NCBI GenBank assembly: GCA_964017185.1 | Contig: OZ024884.1 | Span: 11,819,548 to 11,883,547 of the forward strand | DNA from: Rugalucina vietnamica | Lineage: Eukaryota; Mollusca; Bivalvia; Lucinida; Lucinidae | DNA: 64,000 nucleotides | Direction of reading: 5' to 3' | Part shown: positions 44,119 to 56,007 of the stretch, piece after piece | How positions within the stretch are numbered: the stretch's first letter is position 1 | Layout: each line of letters begins with the position of its first letter | Notes under the pieces: model-generated | The model's input: only the letters and a program-made list of their open reading frames with translations | Databases searched by the model: none | What the model was told of the DNA's origin: nothing | Position numbers and translations under genes: made by a program

Positions 44119-45092
44119 AAACTTTAACGCAAGTGTCGCACACGCGCACGGGAACGTGGACGACCATGGTGACTGCAATAGCTCTATGCACTTCGTGCAG
44201 TCGAGCTAAAAACCAATGGCCCTATATATATACACCTCGCCAAAAGTTTGGGATATTCTTGTTTCATAGTGCTAAAGTAACATTGCCTGAAAAATATTCC
44301 GAAAGCATATTCACACTCTGCATACCAAATATCGATATTAGACCAACGCCGGAGCGAAATAGCTGAGGAATATGGTGAGTGTGTTTCTTGAAAACTTGCA
44401 AAAATTAGGTAGAGATGCGCCTTTACTCAAGTTTCACTTATTTTTATATCTTTATTTTATGTTAAATAAGTGTTTCACATTAGTTTTATGTGAAGCCATA
44501 TCCCTGTACTTGACTAAAGTAAACACAATGTACTTTACACAACTATCAACATAAATCAGTCAATATGCGTGTTTCTGTGAGCAGATGTATGACCGACCGT
44601 GCACACTTAAAAGCTATTGCCTCGGAGTTAGCTATTTCACTCCGGCGTAGGTCAAATATCGATAACTGGCATGCAGAGTGTGATATTACGACTTCAGCAT
44701 TCGTTGATTTAGAAAAGAAGCATGTCATACGCAAAGAACAAATGACTGTATTGTCGTGACCTATCAGATTTTGAAGATTTTTTGACAAGTTAATAATGCA
44801 TTACAGTATTTTAGTGATGAGAATGTTCCTTGATGCTGAATTTTGCACACTACACGCTATGTCAGAACAAAATTGACCCAATGTCAAGGAAGAGTATGTT
44901 GGAACGATATGATACAAACAATAAAATGGTGACCTGACATCAAACACTAACATTTCTGGAAGGAACAAAAATGTTATGAACTTATAGTGCTCAAAATTGA
45001 ATGCTTAAATACATGTATTTTGATAAGAAGTTTGTCTTTAAAGAAGTCTAATGCCTACATGTTAAATGACTTGATGATATTATACCACATTA
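44119..45092. other. Intron, no feature recognised
   Basis: Intronic sequence of the split gene. Short frames only. Confidence 0.5.
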
Positions 45093-45560
45093 TTAGCTCA
45101 CCTGAGCCGAAGGCTCAAAGGTGAGCTTATAGTATAGTAGTCGAGCCGGCATACAACTGTTCGTCTTTTCACATTTTCAAACTTCAATTACTCAACGAGG
45201 CCAATTGTGATCAAATTTTATCTAAAGCATCATTGAGGAAGGGAAATGGTTGTGTTAGGTTTTGGGCCAGGACGGATCAGAACTCTGGTATCCATGGCAA
45301 CGGATAGCTCCCATAAGCTAACAAAGAGAAAAATATAAAAAAAATCTCCGAAACCACAAGGCCCAGGGCTTTCATATTTTGTGTGTAGGAATGTATAATG
45401 GTCCTCTTTATAAATTTCCGTCCAACCTTAGGGCTGTACGCAGAGAAAATAATCTGATTTGCATATTGAAGATTTCTTTTGCTTTTCTCCACTCAGAGTT
45501 GTAAATCTTAATTGGGTTTTAAGACATTTTAATTGGGTAAATTCGCAGATATGCTGCTTA
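45093..45560. mobile_element. Hairpin-headed repeat fragment
   Basis: It starts with an imperfect stem, TAGCTCACCTGAGCC GAA GGCTCAAAGGTGAGCTTA, followed by GTCGAGCCGGCATACAACTG. A hairpin of this form commonly marks the end of DNA-type repeats in molluscs (from general knowledge, not checked here). No second terminus is identified, so the right limit is arbitrary. Confidence 0.4.
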
Positions 45561-45809
45561 TCTGTAGCACTGAACAACATGGTCATTACCTTTTGATGTT
45601 ACATACATGCAGCATAAATCTGTGTAAAAGGGGAAGGGGTCAGATTTTTTCAAAAAAATATTTTGTCAGAAAACATGTTTTTTGTCACAAATTATCAATG
45701 TGTGGTGCTGAAGTGCACGGAGGCATATCTCAAATAAAACAAAAACCATCAAATATTGGAAAAACAAATTTTGCAGAGTATATATATTTATATGCATTAT
45801 AAGGTGTAA

Positions 45810-45894
45810 ACTTTTTTATTTTATTATTCAGTTTAATGTCCCTTTCAAGATTATGTCAGCTCATATGAGACGGGCCAATCAGTAGCTTAACCTT
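45810..45894 (-). mobile_element. SINE family S, 3' end only
   Basis: Reading the plus strand: TTTTATTATTCAGTTTAATG, CCCTTTCAAGATTATGTCAG and CTCATATGAGACGGGCCAAT, the tail end of S. A 5'-truncated insertion. Confidence 0.75.
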
Positions 45895-46966
45895 TAGACA
45901 ATTGTTACAAAACAAAAAAATTAAGCCTTGATTTTTTTTTCCCCCAAAAACATTTTTTTTTTATTTTTACAAAAGTAGTCCGCACAAAGGCCAAAAATAG
46001 TCCGGTTGGGAGTCTTTCAAATGTAAGCTTACTTAAATTTAACACCTGCATGCCATAAAATATAAGCCCTACACAACATCAAAAGATTTTATGGCTACTA
46101 TTACGTAATAAATGGTGACTTATCTGCCTTGTAAAATATCTTCAAGACTGCTGTTATGTAATGTGAGGTGACTTATTTGCTAAGCTACTAGACATCAAAG
46201 ATCTTTATGGCTGCTGTTATGCAATGTAAGGTAACTTATGCCCAGAGCTATTAAGCTTCTGCCTAATCCCCACCTTTGTTCTTAGACTTAATCCCCCTTT
46301 CTTAGATGAAAAACATCATTGACAGTTTCATGACATTGAATATATTGGCTGAGATTGAATATAAAATTTTGTATGTTTGTCCTTTACCTACCTACCAACA
46401 ATTCCCCCGCCCACCCCCCTCTCCCCTACTCAAAAAATTATATTGCCAGTTCCAGAGGAAAAATATTTTTATTTTCTTATGGCTGAAATGTATTTTGGTT
46501 AGTATGATTCATATTTTATTAAATTTTTAATCCAGAATTTACAGACTTGTTAAGTTTAATCTGTATACTTTTTGTGAAATTCTATTACTTTTAATTCATA
46601 CCTGCCTATATTAGTAATAATATTACATACCTGCCTATACTTTATGCTAAGAGTGCAGCACACGGTTTTTACCCATTGGTCCTGGGCAAAAAAGTCAAAA
46701 ATAGAGCAGTATGTCTACATTTTGGTCTGTAATTGTGTGTAAAAATATTTCGAAGCAGTATTTGACTTTTATTTCACTCAAGCAGTTGTTATTGATGATT
46801 TAAATTGATTTTTGTCAGGTCACATGACCTTCTGTATTTTTTTATTAGTGCAGAACTAACTTGCTGGATTTTACCCTCAACCCCGGAAATCAGCTGAACA
46901 TGGACTATGTGAGTGTCTCAGAGATAGGAGAAATAAGAGGAAAAAGGCAAACACAATATTTGCATG
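45895..46966. other. Intron, no feature recognised
   Basis: Intronic AT-rich sequence, with CCTGCCTATATTAGTAATAA-type short direct repeats near 46603-46640. Nothing coding. Confidence 0.45.
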
Positions 46967-47112
46967 GTTGTATTTGTTTGTATTGAGGTTTTTTACATCC
47001 CTGTCAACATGCCAACCTGTGGGTAAACCAGTACCCTCAGATGTTAATGTGTCTTGCTCAAGGACATATACAAGGCACCAATATACTGAAAGCTGACCAA
47101 GCATTGACTCAT
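46967..47112 (-). mobile_element. SINE family K copy 3
   Basis: The plus strand shows TTTGTTTGTATTGAGGTTTT and TGTCTTGCTCAAGGACATAT, then AAGGCACCAATATACTGAA. This is the inverse of K copy 2. It lies about 60 bp from the 47175 exon. Confidence 0.6.
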
Positions 47113-47174
47113 TTATGACCAATAAAACAAGAAACAAACTCCAAAACCAGGGACAGGGTACAGAAACAACTTAC

Positions 47175-47268
47175 CATCTTTATCATACAGCATATCAGCA
47201 CCAATGTCTTTCTTGCCATCTTCAGTCTGGACAGTGATCACCCGATTGAACTTGTCAACCAGCCAAAC
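47175..47268 (-). CDS. Internal exon of the split gene
   Basis: Bounded by acceptor TTTTTTAATTATTTCAG and donor GATG|GTAAGTT, and open only in one frame: VWLVDKFNRVITVQTEDGKK then DIGADMLYDKD. Its last base completes a GAT codon with the exon at 41013, so this junction is well supported. The sequence resembles a beta-rich Tudor/SH3-like strand set, but it is too short to assign. It does not join in frame to the exon at 49693 (see that entry). Confidence 0.8.
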
Positions 47269-48797
47269 CTGAAATAATTAAAAAACTACATAAGTATAAA
47301 CCACCTATAGATCATCTAGACCAGACAATTAAATAATCTTGATACCTTTTGAAATTCATAGACCATCTCTTCAAAATTTACCAAAAGTCCATGACTATGG
47401 GGAAAAAATTCCATGACCGGAGTTTGAATGAGTGACCAATTAAGCAATTTCTGACTTAGAGGCAGGTTAAAAAAAAAAAAAATTTCCCAGTCGTTGCAAA
47501 ACTGCTAGACAGCTGTCTGACAGATTACAATTTTGTTCTGGACAAAAGCTTATTTTTGCAGGACAGTGCTTTAAACTGCCTTGATGACAGCATATAAATC
47601 TTAACTTTGCAGTACATGTACAGTACATGCATTTTTACCCATCGGTTTTATTTTGACTGGTTTTCGATGTTGCAAGATATCTGTGATCTGTCAGTGAAAA
47701 ATATTGTGAACCAGACTTGATTTTTGGGCCGAATATATACAAGTTCCACAGCCAACTCGTCATTAAATTTTAAATAGCATTTTTTGGTTTCAGTCGATTC
47801 ATCTGAAATTCCGAATGTTTGTAGTCAAACCATTTTCAAAGATGACCTGTGACAATCAGCCGTCAGACTTTTTTCGTTCGCCTACAATTGCGTAAAAACT
47901 GGTGATGGGGTCATTTTGAAAAATGAAGGAAATCAGTAATTTTAATGAATTTCTTGCTAAACTGTTCAAACCACCCTAATTTATAGGAATGAAACACATT
48001 GAAAAACGACTTTTCCATAGCTGCAATACACTTTATTCAATAAGGCTAGGCCGCCAACACAAAATAAAGCATATTGTTGACATCTGCAGTGACGTCGACC
48101 ATGTGACGTTGAACGTCTCAAAACAAACATTTTTCGGGAACTGAAAATCAATGACAATTTCTGGCGTTGAGCTGTGGGTTTCAACATTGGTATAGCCATA
48201 CACTCATCAGACGATCGTCTAAGATTTGAATCGTGTGATTTCGAGCCCACGCGCGCGGGTCCCGGAAAATGCAGTTCACATTTCCACAGCTCCCGAGGTA
48301 ATGGTCAGAAATCGAATCAGAAAAAGTGAAAAAAAAAATGCCATGAAAAGGTAAGAAAACATCACTGATACGATCGGTGTGACGTCATAGGTCATTACCA
48401 GGTGATTCCTAGGTGTTTATCGCTGTAACCTTACTGAATTAAAATCAGAAAAAATGAAAACAAAAAAATAGTTATAAAAGCTTTACATGTCTTTTAGATC
48501 CTCATTATTTATTCAACTCAAGGTATGAACCCGTTATTATTCTGACAAATCATGATTTTTTAAGTGTCTGAAAATGATCAAATGACAGCGATATTGACCG
48601 AGTTATACCCTCGACCGAATGAGTGAAGAGGCGGGAAAGGTGCAGTTTCGGTAACCTATATTGATTTTTTATAAACAAAAGAGTAGCTTGCCGTACGGGT
48701 CAATACAATATAAATGACAACAGAAACATCAACCTGGGACAATCAATATAGAAGTAACCCCTCTTACAGGTACCTGTCAGATCAGCAGCCGCACATT
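47269..48797. other. Intron of the split gene, may hide a small exon
   Basis: No exon was found by eye. Because exon 49693-49885 ends one base into a codon and exon 47175-47268 must start at a codon boundary, an extra exon of 3n+2 bases is expected somewhere between them, here or in 49057-49692. Confidence 0.4.
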
Positions 48798-49056
48798 ATT
48801 ATTATTTTTTTTTTTGGATTCAGTTTTACGTCCCTTTCAAGCTTTTTCACTCATATCGAGACGAATCAATCGGTAGGTGGGGCGAAAACCGGAGTACCCG
48901 GGGAAAAACCACCTGACACACCCGCAAGCAGAACATGGCTCGTCTCACATATGAATTCGTGCCCCGTGCGAGGCGCGAACCCACATCGGTGAGATGATCA
49001 AATGATCAAGATCACTGAAGTCAGCGACCTTAACCACTCGGCCACGGGGGCCGCCA
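48798..49056 (-). mobile_element. SINE family S, full length, intronic
   Basis: Minus strand: GGCGGCCCCCGTGGCCGAGT GGTTAAGGTCGC head, GTGGGTTCGCGCCTCGCACG as the B-box region, and TGCGGGTGTGTCAGGTGG with CGGTTTTCGCCCCACCTACC in the body. Ends in poly-A. Flanked by CAGCAGCCGCACATTATTAT and CAGCAGCACATTATTACTAT, a good candidate target duplication (GCACATTATTA). Confidence 0.88.
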
Positions 49057-49139
49057 CAGCAGCACATTATTACTATACTACAACTCTAATTCTTCAAAAC
49101 TAGTGGTTAGTTTCACAGTATTCACCAAATCCACATTAA

Positions 49140-49320
49140 TTTGCTGGTTCCCAGTTTTCCAATAATCAATATTGGAAATCCAGGTAACCAGTAAAACCAC
49201 CCCAGTTAGCCATTGGTCAAAATTGGACACACCTTCAAATATTGACCAATGACTAACTGGGGTGGTTTTACTGGTTACCTGGTTTTCCAATATTGATTAT
49301 TTGTAAGCTGGAAACCAGTA
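49140..49320. mobile_element. Near-perfect intronic palindrome with 80-bp arms
   Basis: The left arm contains TCCAATAATCAATATTGGAA, AGGTAACCAGTAAAACCACC and CCAGTTAGCCATTGGTCAA; the right arm mirrors it in order. The loop is about 25 bases. A MITE-like element in intron sequence. Transcribed on either strand it would give long double-stranded RNA. Confidence 0.85.
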
Positions 49321-49692
49321 ATTAATGTAGATATGGTCAATAGTTTTCTCATGATCAGGCCTACTCAATGCATAAGATCTACAACTAATGCTACATATTA
49401 TAACTACATAAAACAGGTGAGCATGCGTCACTTCAACATTAATGAATCATTCATAGCTCGGCAATGCATTAACAAAAATAGGAAATAACTATGTATCTGA
49501 AAATCTAAGTGTCCCATACAAGTTTGCAAATGTAGGTCAAACACGCCATTAACAACAATGGCGCCAAAATTGAATTATGAATTATGCAGGCTGTACAATT
49601 GTGTACGCTTCGGATATATAATGCTATCTTCACACATAATTGTAGTTGGCAAACGTTCATTTTTAAGAAGTACAATAAGGAAAAAGACTTAC

Positions 49693-49885
49693 CGCCAACA
49701 CTGTTCTCCGGTTCATCAGCCGCGGGTCTTCGAACCTCCTCATGCTGAACCCACCGGTTGAAGCGGCTGCTCCAACCGACAAACGTCACCAAAACCATCG
49801 CGTTCACAATCTCTACCACCTTCGATGTTGCCCAGTGCCCGCATTCGTCAACCGCCTCAACAAATTCACCGACGTTAAACACCAT
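49693..49885 (-). CDS. First coding exon: Tudor/MBT-like domain
   Basis: ATG at 49885; donor GGCG|GTAAGT after 49693; 64 codons plus one base. The protein MVFNVGEFVEAVDECGHWAT, KVVEIVNAMVLVTFVGWSSR and FNRWVQHEEVRRP has the signature of a Tudor/MBT/agenet-type chromatin-reader fold. That signature is V-G--VEA-D---W----V, then V-V-F-GWS-R---WV and a trailing R-P, as in PHF20-like proteins. These bind methylated lysine or arginine, which suggests a nuclear role. Whether the aromatic cage (W18, W38, F42, W45) is complete cannot be judged. Phase 1 here versus phase 0 at the 47268 acceptor means a small exon is missing between them, or that my pairing of exons is wrong. Confidence 0.8.
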
Positions 49886-50489
49886 TTTGACTCAGTGGAC
49901 TTCAGTTTTTACGATAAATTAAAGGCACATCTGTTCAGCTTGAAAGCAAATCTTAAAATGGCGAAACCACGCGCTCAATGACGCGATGTAGAATATTATT
50001 GCGCGCGTTTAAATTACGATTCCAGGATATACAATATCATTTTATCCTGATAAATATTTGCTGTTTTAGTAAAACATGTTATAGTTAAAAAGATATTTTA
50101 TATCTATTAACGAATTAATTAATTATCGGTATATTCAAAAGGAACTATATTTTTGAGCCGCAGTTATCCAATAGGACACAACGGTGAAAGGTTCCGATCG
50201 ATCACGCGTAGGCCAGGTGATGAGGCAAAACCGAATAACACCACGAAATATCAATATTTCTTATTTATTTTATCATTTTCTACCGCTTTGATGCTTATTT
50301 TCCACATTAAACAATGAAAAATGATCGAAAACGTTAATTTCACCCAAATAAAAACATATTTCATAACAGGACATATATATATTTTTGGGACTATTTTCCT
50401 ACGCTGAGCACCCCATCAAACCCCAACTTTTGTCCAAAGAAGTGGGGTTCACCGGGGTAAGGAAAATACGGGCTAGTTTTCGTGATGAT
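49886..50489. promoter_or_regulatory. Upstream region of the split gene
   Basis: Should contain the promoter and 5' UTR of the minus-strand gene. It has several CpG-rich spots (GCGCGC near 50000, CCGATCGATCACGCG near 50194) but no TATA box placed to explain the start at 49885, as expected for a housekeeping-type promoter. A decayed CCCCAACTTTT...AAGTGGGG stem near 50420 recalls family B. Inferred from position only. Confidence 0.35.
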
Positions 50490-53020
50490 CTTAATCCTTA
50501 ATCATGATTACTTTTATTCGATTGAAATTTTTTTTTTCAATCAAAAATTATTCTGTAATCATAGATTTTTATGATTAAAATTTAATCTTATTCTTATTCG
50601 AATACTTTTCAAAAATGCTTGTAATCGTGATTAATTTTATGAATAAATTTCGATTACATTTCAAGATGTGCTGAAAATTATTTTTCTGGAAAAAAAGAGT
50701 AAAAGAAAGTAAATAAATTAATATAATTATATATCTAATATTATATTCACAACAGGAATTATTTGACTTTCAAGAATTGTTAATATATCAAATGGGAATT
50801 CTGATACAGTAACAGATCAGACTGTGCTCATTGCCATTATTTTTGGCTTTTATCTCTAAATGTGAGATAAAAATCCACAAAGCATTTTCTTTATTGAAGT
50901 AATAAATTGGTCAGTTATGGAACAGATTATGGTTTCAATGACATGGACACATAATAAAGTTATTCAAGCATACTGATCAACAAATTTAACATTATTATTG
51001 TATTTTGTCTTGTCCTCTTTGATTTTTTTTTTTTTTTTTTTTTTGAAATTCTCTATGTCATTTTCCAAATCATTTCAGAACTCCTTTTGCTTACATTCTT
51101 TGACGTCAGTGACAATGCTTATAAACATAGAATTCACCTCATTCGAAATAGGCTTTGAAACCTATTGCAAAAGTTTAAACCTATTGTTACCTGGTAGATC
51201 TTAAAATCACACCTTTACAGATTCACTAATAAACAGGTGTCATATGGGTTGTGTTATCAAACACCCCAGAACAAGTTAGTGACAATAAACAAAGGATTAA
51301 CATAATCAATGTCTCTCTATCTATAGAGAACCCATGACAGAATCAACAACTTTGAGAGTCATATTACAAAATTGATGTCAAAATTACTGCAACATTCAAA
51401 TCAAGTAATATTTTTTGTTCAATTTTGTTACCTAAATTATAAACATACACACGGCATTATGAGGCCTCAAATTATGTTTATGTTTCACTGTTTTGTAAAG
51501 TCTTTAATATCTTAATATAAAGATAATTCAGTTAAATACCTATTTCCATGTCTATTGAGGGTCATTAGATAAGGGACAGGGCATTAGAAAACCTAGTGCT
51601 CTGACAACGACTCAGAATACAGGTAGGGGCCAAAACAGGAAAAATCAACATTGATTGCAGATGGGGGCAGTTTAATTCCGATTATCGAAAAAGATGGCGG
51701 GGCGTCATCAGCCAGCATCCGGGTCACTCTCACGGGTACAAATCAGTAATGGCGGCTAAATATTAAAAGCCAATATACGTATGGTTTATTTGCACAAATG
51801 GCCCAAAACGCCCAAAGTTTTAAAAGTTTTGTTATATAATGAGGCAAGATTGTTTCCAGAATGCATATTTTTTAATTTGGAAGGAAAATATCTTGAACCG
51901 TGCAATATTTCCGTGTTTATTTATAGCTAAATATTTTGATTTTTCGGCAAGCGCGGGCGGCTTTGATCTTTCGTTATTGCAATTTCAGGCCCTTCAGTCT
52001 CAAATTACATTGAAATTTTATATGGCAATTTAACGGCGTAGTATTTCTGCTGTCGTTTTGTAGTATCTGTTTATGGAGGAGACATATTTAAGATTTTAAA
52101 CAACATACCACACATGCTTTGATATTTAAAACTCCAACTATTTCAACGGCACGGTTGTTGTACATTTCTATCTATTATCCTATTAAATTGTCGTAATTAC
52201 AAAATAAAATCATGAAATATAAGCTGCGGTTAGATAAAAACAAATCTAGAAAAATGTGAACTGAAAATAATAAGTGAATAAATTGGACAAAGTTATTCAA
52301 TTACATGTATTTCTTTCTCAGAAGTTCGTTCAGTTTTCCGAGTTTAAAACAACCTTGCCCAAATAATGTTTTAGACAGATGGCAGATAATTCTTTTTCAG
52401 TGGTTTTAATATTAAGTTAGATTTATTTTAATCATTTCAGCTTTGATTTCAACAATATTAAAGACACACTGAACGTATATTAACAATTTATGACACATTT
52501 TCCGGCACAAATATGCGTTAAGTATGTGTTTTTATTGACTCTGTACCCGTGAGTTTACAGGTAATGTTATCGATGACGTCATCGCCACCTTTTCGATAAG
52601 CGGAATTGCACAGGTTATCAGGGACAATAAAATCAATAAACAGTGGAACTACAGGTATTATCCTCTAGGGGCCTCTTCATGACCCCCTGCAGAGATGTGA
52701 TAATCACCTCATTATGACAGTCCTTTGATCTAAGGACCATATTGCACCATTAGGGGTCATTAACCGAGTAAACAGTGGTACCACTTTTAGCTTCTTCAGA
52801 AGTAGGTCTTTAAGTCATACCTGCGTATTTCAAGACTGGCTAGATTATAAATGCAAAACTAATCGATTGATTATTCGATTGCTTTTGCAAATCAATTATA
52901 ATTGTAATCGATTACATTCAGTAAAAAATTATTTTTAATCGTAATCGTTAATCGTAAAATTGAAAGTAATTGTAATCGTTAGTGATTAACTTTGAAAGTA
53001 ATCGATAACCGGTCTTGAAT
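50490..53020. other. Region bounded by TAATCGATTA-rich blocks
   Basis: About 50490-50670 and 52850-53010 are both full of AATCG/CGATT motifs, and hAT-type elements often have such ends. Nothing between them encodes a transposase. Around 51680-51760 there is an AAAGATGGCGGGG motif (YY1-like). No gene is supported. Confidence 0.35.
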
Positions 53021-53455
53021 TGTCAACTGATGTCGTGCCTTGGTATGGCATAGCTATTTTTGAGGATGAACGACTTCATACACACGTTTATTCGTAGCAC
53101 AAGGAGTGTTTACATCAACGTCAGACCGAGCCTATCCCAGAAAAAAAAAACGATACCGCAATCCGGCGTAAATCGACCGCGAATCCGGAGTGACGATCTT
53201 TGATAGACACGGTTGAACTTAGACATGTGCCTCTTCCAGTTACATGTTCAAAGAAAGCTTGAACCAAAATGAAGTTATGGAGTAGATTATTCTGTCCATT
53301 GCATGCATAAAATGTCAAATGATTCCTGAAATTCTATATTTATAGAACTCTGGAGAGGGTTTATTATTTGATTATAGGCTTTATTTGTCTTGCTCTATAT
53401 AATCATATGTTGTCTTCTACACAAACCAGAGAGAAATAAATGAGTTTAGGATTTC

Positions 53456-53460
<5 letters not shown>

Positions 53461-53504
<44 letters not shown>
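53461..53504. repeat. (GA)n microsatellite
   Basis: A pure GA dinucleotide run of 22 units. Confidence 0.97.
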
Positions 53505-53506
<2 letters not shown>

Positions 53507-53644
53507 TTTATAATCTAATAAGGCTTTCATCTTGTCCTTTAAATTTACATGTACTATTTCTGAAATATAGTGAATCCGCGAGGTTGCAGCCCAGTCTTTG
53601 TCAAGAGGAAGGGAGAGAAGTAAGTAATGAAAGAAATGTGCATT

Positions 53645-53742
53645 AAGTACTGATAACCGGCCCAGGAACAGTGTGGCTAAGATAACTGACCGTCCCGACA
53701 TGACAGTTGACGTTAAGCGCCATTACAAACAAACAGAAAAGT
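53645..53742 (+). mobile_element. SINE family K tail fragment
   Basis: AACTGACCGTCCCGACATGA and AGTTGACGTTAAGCGCCATT are followed by CAAACAAACAG, matching the shared SINE tail. The head is not recognisable. Confidence 0.5.
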
Positions 53743-54492
53743 TGTACTGACGCCATTTCCCTAGTACCGACCATGTTTCAGTGGCTTCCTGAAACTCCAC
53801 AGTTCTAGTCTGATTCCATCATTAGGAATAAATATTGATACATTTGCACTTCAATATGGATAAACACAGATAAATATTATAAGCCGCTGATAACATTAAA
53901 ACTGATGCAAATGTGATAACAAAAAGCAATGCCAATAAGGCTTTTATCGACAAGGATTACATAACGAGGATGCTATGTCGAGAAAACGTGCCTTGGACCG
54001 ATAACGCCAGTCTTAGGCACTGGTTTTGAACTTTTGAGTAGCGAAGACTACCATTAGCAATCTAGCCAGTGCTGCAAACTGTCAGTCCCGCATGTCATTG
54101 AAAAAAAAAATCACGAATGCAATCCCTGCTAAAATCATTTAAATACCCGACGTTACCGAAATACCTACATACCGGAAGGCGACCGGAACGTTTGGATCTG
54201 GGCATTTTCTCCCAGTTTCTGCATGGACTAATAATAAAATGCAATAATACATGTCGTAATCAAACATGTTCCTTCTGTTGTATTTACCAGGCACTGGCTC
54301 GTGCGATTCCAGGAAAACGTGTTATTTAAAGGCGCTAATAAGTGATTAATGTCATTTATGTCATTGTAGATAGTAAATTGAAATTTGCACGCAATGGTGT
54401 CTGCAGGCGTTACCTAGATATTATTGCACTGTTTCTAAAATGACACTACCTAATAATCGCGGTGCAACACAACAAACTAATTTGCAAACCAT
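53743..54492. other. No gene recognised
   Basis: Includes a 70-codon frame at 54117-54329 with no domain. Nothing else. Confidence 0.45.
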
Positions 54493-54680
54493 CAGGACCG
54501 AGTTGTTCAAAGCATCGTTAGCTTAACGATATCGTTAAGACATAAATTTGTTAAGCAAATATCAGCTAAAGTAACAAATACACTGTTATAAAAAATAACA
54601 GTGTATTTGTAATATTCATGCTTGAAATTTTAACGAATCGTTAACTAACGACATCGTTAATTTTGAACAACTGGGCCCAG
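54493..54680. mobile_element. Palindromic element C copy 3
   Basis: Ends as in copy 2, but the centre is shortened to ACAAATACACTGTTATAAA mirrored around AAATAACAGTGTATTTGT. Its right end (GGGCCCAG) touches the left end of family B copy 7 with no spacer. Confidence 0.8.
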
Positions 54681-54888
54681 GAAAACATGTCCCTTCAAAT
54701 GAATACCCCAGGCTACAAACCCCACTTTTATATAGAAAAAAAAATGGGGTATGCAAGGGTATACCTATTTTTCTTATTTTTGCTCTAAAACATAGATTGT
54801 GGGTACTCGTTAGAACCGCCTCGCGGTTTCATTTTTTACAACTTTAAAAATCTCGGTATATTGCATGGGCCGGGCATGTTTTCGTAAT
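54678..54888 (-). mobile_element. Family B copy 7, one hairpin arm deleted
   Basis: CAGGAAAACATGTCCC to GGGCATGTTTTCGTAATA. The core jumps from GAACCGCCTCGCGG straight to the AT-rich distal part, so the right arm of the hairpin is gone. Abuts C copy 3. Confidence 0.8.
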
Positions 54889-56007
54889 AAATTTTCCATC
54901 GTGAAAAATCTTTTTGTTGTCGTTGCTCCTGTGCGTTGTACATGTGTACACAAAAAATCGATACAGGGGCGATTTTAGGTACACGATTATCATATTTTTT
55001 TCTGGAGAAATAAAGGTATTTTAGAATTATTTCTACTCACAAGCTACATTTCTGTTTTTGTAGGGCTAGTGATAATGAATTTTCTTGCATTTTTTATTTG
55101 CCAATATTTAATGAAAATGACATTTTAATAACTTGTTGGTCTTTCACTAAGATAGGTAATTGACCCTGTTAAAAATTCAAACTCTGCACAGCTTCCTGTA
55201 ATTGAAAACGAATAAATAAATGTAAATTGCTGAAGCCACATTCCCTCAGAATGAGGGAAATTCTGAGTAAGAATGGAATAATCAGTATGGTATATAAAGG
55301 CAAGAAAATGAACAAAATTTGTTCAGTCAGCTTCAGTGGTTATCTTGGTTCTTAATCTCTATCAAAACATAGCTATGCTGCATTGCTGGTCATGTTTATA
55401 TGTTCTCTCGGACAGTTCCAAAGTAACATAAGCATTGTATATACTAGAAGCTAAGCCTCTCTATTTTGAAGTTACGACTAGCTTTCAAAGTGTATTTGTA
55501 ACTTCTTTGAATGTTTAAAAATTGCACATTTCACTTTTATTATACATTTGTCGGGACAAATAAAAAGGACTAAGTGTTACTGAAACAAAAACGCTTCATT
55601 TTGTTGAATTTGATGGGTATATGCTATGATACATGAAGATGGCATTATCTTAACTTTTAACTTTTTATCAATTTTGTCAGTTAGTATAAATGATCTTGCA
55701 CTTGAAATGCTTTCATAAACATGTAACTAGTCTTGTCAGGAAAATGTTTGGCAATACAGCTACAGTTAGAAAAATAATCATATGAAGTGGTCGCTTTTGT
55801 GCAAATTTTCTGAAATTGGAGTTATATTCCTCACTGTAATCACTGCCATGTACCTTATCTGCTCACCTGAAAATATTTTGCTTTGTCACCATGCCGAGTC
55901 AGGTTTCTTGAAATGCCAAGTCTTAGATTATGAGCCATCATCAGAAAGCCTGGCTTAATTCGAGGTTTCTGACAAGGTCCGTCACAACCATAGAAAATAA
56001 CCGGAAC
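54889..56007. other. No gene recognised; promoter-like motif pair
   Basis: TATATAAAGG at 55291 is followed 34 bases later by TCAGTC (55323), a TATA plus initiator arrangement. An ATG at about 55376 opens a frame of only 18 codons (MLHCWSCLYVLSDSSKVT). Without a recognisable protein this is only suggestive. Confidence 0.3.

Noticed and set aside
50490..53020. A 2.5-kb hAT transposon bounded by AATCGATT blocks
   Set aside because: The blocks are low-complexity, no transposase lies between them, and no matching target duplication was seen; kept only as a region note.
53417..53701. Leu-Ser repeat protein
   Set aside because: Produced by the (GA)n tract; the same holds for the Arg-Glu frames here and at 60.9 kb.
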